From Archangium violaceum (GTDB taxonomy: Bacteria > Myxococcota > Myxococcia > Myxococcales > Myxococcaceae), in contig NZ_CP069338.1 in the NCBI RefSeq assembly GCF_016859125.1, positions 3,838,501 to 3,902,500 on the forward strand: DNA of 64,000 nt, given 5' to 3'. The notes below the pieces were generated by a model, which saw nothing but the letters and a program-made list of their open reading frames with translations, was not told where the DNA came from and searched no databases. Positions 60,927-64,000 of this stretch are shown piece after piece. The position numbers and the translations under genes are program-made. Each line of letters begins with the position of its first letter. The first letter of the stretch is position 1.

Positions 60927-61009
60927 AAAGGGTCTCTGCGTCAGGCCCGAGGCGGGCCACCGAGACAACAGGCCCGAAAGGGCTCCCGACAGCTTGGAGG
61001 ACATGGAGA

Positions 61010-62026
61010 ATGAGCGGCAAGGTGATGGCGGAGTACATCTGGATGGACGGGCAGCGTCCGACGGCGAAGCTGCGCTCCAAGATGAAGGTGTTGGATGGGG
61101 AGGTCCGCAGCGTCTCCGAGCTGCCTGACTGGAGCTTCGATGGCTCGAGCACCTACCAGGCCGAGGGCAAGAAGAGCGATTTGATGCTGAGGCCGGTGCG
61201 CCACCTTCCGAACCCGCTGCGGCCTGGGACGAAGGACATCCTGGTGCTGTGCGAGGTGATGAATCCGGATGGCAGCCCGCACTGGAGCAACACGCGGGCG
61301 CCGCTGCGCGTGGTGGCGGAGAAGTGCGCCGCGGAGGAGGCGTGGTTCGGCATGGAGCAGGAGTACACGCTCTTCGAGGGCAACCGTCCGCTGGGCTGGC
61401 CGGACAAGGGTTTCCCGGCGCCGCAGGGGGGCTACTACTGTGGCGTGGGCTGTGACGAGGTGTTCGGGCGCAAGCTGGTGGAGGCTCACGCGGAGGCGTG
61501 TCTGCGCGCGGGCATCAAGCTGTGCGGCACGAACGCCGAGGTGATGCCGGCGCAGTGGGAGTTCCAGATTGGCCCCCTCTCTCCGCTGGAGATGGCGGAC
61601 GAGCTGTGGCTGGCGCGCTGGCTGCTGTACCGGATGGGCGAGGAGTACGGCATCAGCGCCACGCTGCACCCGAAGCCGGTGAAGGGTGACTGGAACGGTA
61701 CGGGCTGCCACACGAACTTCAGCACGAAGGCGATGCGCGAGCCGGGCGGCATCAAGGTCATCGAGGCGGCTTGCGAGAAGCTGCGCGACAAGCACGAGGC
61801 TCACATCCAGGTGTACGGCGCGCACAACACGGAGCGCCTGACGGGTCTGCACGAGACGGCGCCGATCAACGTGTTCCGCTGGGGCATCAGCGACCGTGGC
61901 TCGTCCATCCGCATCCCGCTGGGCACGGCGAATGAGGGTCGCGGCTATTTCGAGGACCGCCGTCCGGCGGCCAACTGCGACCCGTACGAGGTTTGCCGCA
62001 TCATGCTTGAGACGGTCTGCGGCTGA
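61010..62026 (+). CDS. glnII: glutamine synthetase type II (eukaryotic-type)
   Basis: 338 residues from the ATG at 61010, with GGAGGACATGGAGA upstream. It makes glutamine from glutamate, ammonia and ATP. Signatures: IWMDGQRPTAKLRSKMKVLD, LPDWSFDGSSTYQAEGKKSD, the metal-binding EEAWFGMEQEYTLFEGNRPL, CGTNAEVMPAQWEFQIGPLS, KGDWNGTGCHTNFSTKAMRE and RGSSIRIPLGTANEGRGYFE. Length fits GSII (not GSI, about 470 residues), so it lacks the adenylylation loop. A sigma-54 promoter and four palindromes lie upstream, implying control by the divergent activator. Confidence 0.95.
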   Translation: MSGKVMAEYIWMDGQRPTAKLRSKMKVLDGEVRSVSELPDWSFDGSSTYQAEGKKSDLMLRPVRHLPNPLRPGTKDILVLCEVMNPDGSPHWSNTRAPLRVVAEKCAAEEAWFGMEQEYTLFEGNRPLGWPDKGFPAPQGGYYCGVGCDEVFGRKLVEAHAEACLRAGIKLCGTNAEVMPAQWEFQIGPLSPLEMADELWLARWLLYRMGEEYGISATLHPKPVKGDWNGTGCHTNFSTKAMREPGGIKVIEAACEKLRDKHEAHIQVYGAHNTERLTGLHETAPINVFRWGISDRGSSIRIPLGTANEGRGYFEDRRPAANCDPYEVCRIMLETVCG

Positions 62027-62063
62027 GACCGTCGTAGAGGACTCCTTGGGGTAAGGAGGCGTA

Positions 62064-62118
62064 GGCCCGTCGGGCGGGAGGTGTCGGGCCTCCCGTCCGT
62101 CGGGCCTCGCGTTTTTTT
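62064..62118 (+). terminator. strong intrinsic terminator after glnII
   Basis: GGCCCGTCGGGCGGGAGG pairs with CCTCCCGTCCGTCGGGCC (with a small asymmetry) and is followed by TTTTTTT at 62112-62118. A second short stem, GACGGTC/GACCGTC at 62011-62033, spans the stop codon. Confidence 0.85.
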
Positions 62119-62129
62119 GGAGTGGAGCG

Positions 62130-63372
62130 GGCTTGGTGGACACAGGGGGCCGCCAGCGCAGGCCAGCGCGCAAGTGTGCGGCGCGCTGGGCCCGTTCCGC
62201 TCGCTGGTCACCTGGAGGCGCTCGGAGTAGGGAGCCATCCACGGCCCTGGCGGTACCGACGAGCCGGCCGAAGTGGGCCTGGCCGTTGTCGAGCAGCCAG
62301 CCGGAGACGAAGTCCGCGAAGCCGAGCGGGCGGCCCTGCTGATCGAAGCGGACGCGCACGACCTTGTAGCCGGTGGGAAGGTGAGCGTCATGGGCGCCGA
62401 GTGGCCCTGGTACTCGGGGGTGGAGGGCCTGGTGCGAGCGCGGTAATCGGGGCGGGACAGCTCGCCCGGGGGCTCTGCGGAGATGAAGGCATCGACCTCC
62501 TGTTTGCCGGCGCAGAATGGCGAGCCGTAGTCGGCGCCTTCCTGGATGAGGCCGAGTTCCTCGGGGGGGAAGTCATCGCCGCGGGAGTCGGAGTCGTGGT
62601 CCATGCCCCAGAGGTGTCCGGTGGTGGGGTGCCACGCGAAGCCGATGGTGTTGCGCAGACCTCGGGCGAAGACGGAGCGGGAGCCCGTGGACGGGTCGAC
62701 GCGCAGGAGGGTGGCATGCTCCGGGTTGGATTCGGGGCAGGCGTTGCAGGTACTGCCGACGGAGACGTAGAGCCTGCAATCGGGGCCGAAGGCCAGGGTG
62801 CGGTTGTTGTGCTGGCCGCCGTCGGCGGGTGCCGATGAGCTCACGCGGCTCGCCGAGCGAACCATCGGAGCGGATGTCGGCCACGTAGAGCTGTTTGACG
62901 GTGACGAGGTAGAGCTGATCTCCGCGCGGCGCGAGTCCGTGCACCCCGTTCTCCTTCTCTCCGAGTCCGGTGAGCCCATCGCCGTTGGTATCGCGGAGGA
63001 GGGTGACGCGGCCGGCCTCGTGCTCGGTGACATAGACGGAGCCATCGGGGCGGACGGCGAGGACGCGGGGGGTTGGTGAGCCCCTGGGCGAAGACGTTGA
63101 TGCTGAAGCCGGGGCGAATGGAGAGCTGGCTCAGGAACTCGGCACTGAATGCGCGTTTGGCGGGGCGGACGAGGTTGTTCTCGGTGGAGACGGCACGTAC
63201 CTGGGCCTGGGGGGAGGGACCTGCGGAGTGGGGACGCGGGCCTCCTGACCCGGGGCCGGAGGAACGTCGCGCACCGAGGGGGGGTGGTGCCAGACGAGCA
63301 GGTGAGCGGAAGGACGAGGAGGGAGAGAGGAGCGATCCGGAGGAGAGGAACGCGAGGAAGTCTCATGCGCAT
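62130..63372 (-). pseudogene. frameshifted PQQ-type sugar (sorbosone/glucose) dehydrogenase lipoprotein gene
   Basis: The minus strand holds consecutive fragments of one protein in different frames: a signal peptide with lipobox from ATG 63372 (RIAPLSLLVLPLTCSS); FSINVFAQGLTNPRVLAVRP and DGSVYVTEHEAGRVTLLRDT with GLAPRGDQLYLVTVKQLYVA; then DGGQHNNRTLAFGPDCRLYV and RSVFARGLRNTIGFAWHPTT with GMDHDSDSRGDDFPPEELGL; then PTGYKVVRVRFDQQGRPLGF and ADFVSGWLLDNGQAHFGRLV. This is the glucose/sorbosone dehydrogenase (GSDH) propeller. At least three frame changes occur, one in a C6-7 homopolymer near 63285 and others near 62828 and 62395, and the C-terminus is altered. Confidence 0.75.
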
Positions 63373-63530
63373 GAGGCGCGAGGCTAGGGATGGGTTTGGG
63401 AGTGGAATCCGCCTGGAGTGGTATCTGATGGAAGCTGGGCACTCATGCGGACGAGCGCTCGAGGGGTGCTCGTCCTGTTTCGCGGTACCACCTTTGGGGT
63501 GTCGGCGATTGGATACCAAGGAGGGACACC

Positions 63531-63719
63531 ATGGGTGAGTGGATGGACAAGCTGAAGGGGCGGGTGAAGGAGTCGGTGGGCACGGCCACGGGTGACCGCG
63601 AGCTGGAAGCCGAGGGAAAGAAGGACACGCGCAAGGGCGAGGTGAAGGGAAAGGTCGAGGAGGTGAAGCGTGTCATCAAGGACGCGGATGACGAGGTGAA
63701 GGGCCGGCGGGAGCCGTAG
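63531..63719 (+). CDS. CsbD-like stress protein
   Basis: 62 residues from the ATG at 63531, with AAGGAGGG upstream. MDKLKGRVKESVGTATGDRE then LEAEGKKDTRKGEVKGKVEE is the CsbD pattern of small, highly charged proteins that rise in general stress response in many bacteria. Their molecular role is unknown. It stands alone. Confidence 0.9.
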   Translation: MGEWMDKLKGRVKESVGTATGDRELEAEGKKDTRKGEVKGKVEEVKRVIKDADDEVKGRREP

Positions 63720-63843
63720 CGTCGGAGGAAGGTTGGGCTGGCACACGGGGGGCTGCGGGGAGGGACTCCCCGTGGCCCGTTTGTCGTGGAGCGCCCGAGG
63801 CACCACCTTCCGGCTGGACGAGCACGTCGCAGGGAGGTTCGGC

Positions 63844-64000
63844 ATGGACGCCAGGCTGGAGCAGCTCCTCACGCCCCGTCATGAGCGGGTGCGCCGTCAT
63901 GGGCCGGAGAAGACCAACGAGGAAATCCTGAGGGAAACGCGCGAGCGGCTCGCCGGGTACGAGGACCGGCCGTTGGACGAGGTGGAGTTGCGATTGGAGG
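63844..64000 (+). CDS. hypothetical protein, N-terminal part (runs off the window)
   Basis: The frame from ATG 63844 is open to the end, with GGGAGG upstream. The first 52 residues (MDARLEQLLTPRHERVRRHG, then EEILRETRERLAGYEDRPLD) are helical and charged. No family can be assigned from this much. The good ribosome-binding site supports a real start. Confidence 0.6.
   Translation, partial: MDARLEQLLTPRHERVRRHGPEKTNEEILRETRERLAGYEDRPLDEVELRLE

Noticed and set aside
1..64000. CRISPR array or intact prophage
   Set aside because: No regularly spaced direct repeats, cas genes, integrase or phage structural genes were seen; the only tandem repeat is the 16-bp unit at 43782-43830.

Overview
The window looks like a 64-kb piece of chromosome from a large-genome myxobacterium, probably of the Cystobacterineae (Archangium/Cystobacter/Myxococcus side). 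The reasons are the very high G+C and strong GC3 bias, two neighbouring copies of the myxobacterial TIGR02265/DUF2378 paralogous family, a TIGR02270-like HEAT-repeat relic, two sigma-54 enhancer-binding proteins, two elaborate histidine kinases, and many lipoproteins and secreted proteins. This placement is by recognition only. There is no rRNA, tRNA, CRISPR array, intact prophage or intact insertion sequence.

Layout: 0-5.5 kb has the end of a GH19 chitinase/endolysin, a SnoaL-like protein, a CBS-pair protein, an overlapping pair of ArsA-type ATPases and a hypothetical protein. 5.5-7.4 kb is an accessory patch with a lower-G+C nitrilase-fold protein and a nucleotidyltransferase/partner pair. 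7.4-10.2 kb is a methylthioadenosine salvage operon (mtnP, mtnA, class II aldolase) that fits the DHAP shunt. 10.4-19.5 kb has tandem zinc-ribbon membrane proteins, an FHA protein, two duplicated lipoproteins flanking a lipoprotein with a metzincin-like HExxHxxGxxH motif, an aminotransferase, a NYN-LOTUS protein and a LURP-one-like protein. 19.5-29.2 kb has a LVIVD-repeat lipoprotein, a J-domain-like protein, decayed genes, a TetR/SDR divergent pair with a double operator, and an AmpG-like permease. 29.3-36.2 kb has a GST, a duplicated periplasmic charged protein, a tryptophan-rich secreted protein, and a 5-oxoprolinase locus with fused PxpA-PxpB plus PxpC. 36.3-46.1 kb has a GNAT, two histidine kinases, DoxX with an ECF sigma factor, transketolase, and a small protein with an SSB-like acidic tail. 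46.2-58.9 kb has a serine beta-lactamase-like protein with a coupled lipoprotein, a gluzincin-like lipoprotein, a PilZ/sigma-54 regulator, the TIGR02265 pair, hemerythrin, tyrosinase, peptide deformylase and an SPFH protein. 58.9-62.1 kb is a GAF/AAA+ sigma-54 activator divergent from glnII. The end holds a broken sugar dehydrogenase gene, a CsbD-like gene and a partial CDS.

The clearest regulatory finding is at glnII: a near-consensus sigma-54 promoter and four copies of a 16-bp palindrome, arranged as two pairs each with exactly 30-bp spacing, between glnII and a divergent sigma-54 activator. Six copies of a CCCTCTCCC/GGGAGAGGG palindromic repeat sit at gene ends across the window, and one supplies the stop codon of a gene. 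Decay is visible in several places: a frameshifted TIGR02270 gene, a 5'-truncated SRPBCC gene directly abutting the pxpC stop, and a multiply frameshifted PQQ-type sugar dehydrogenase gene.
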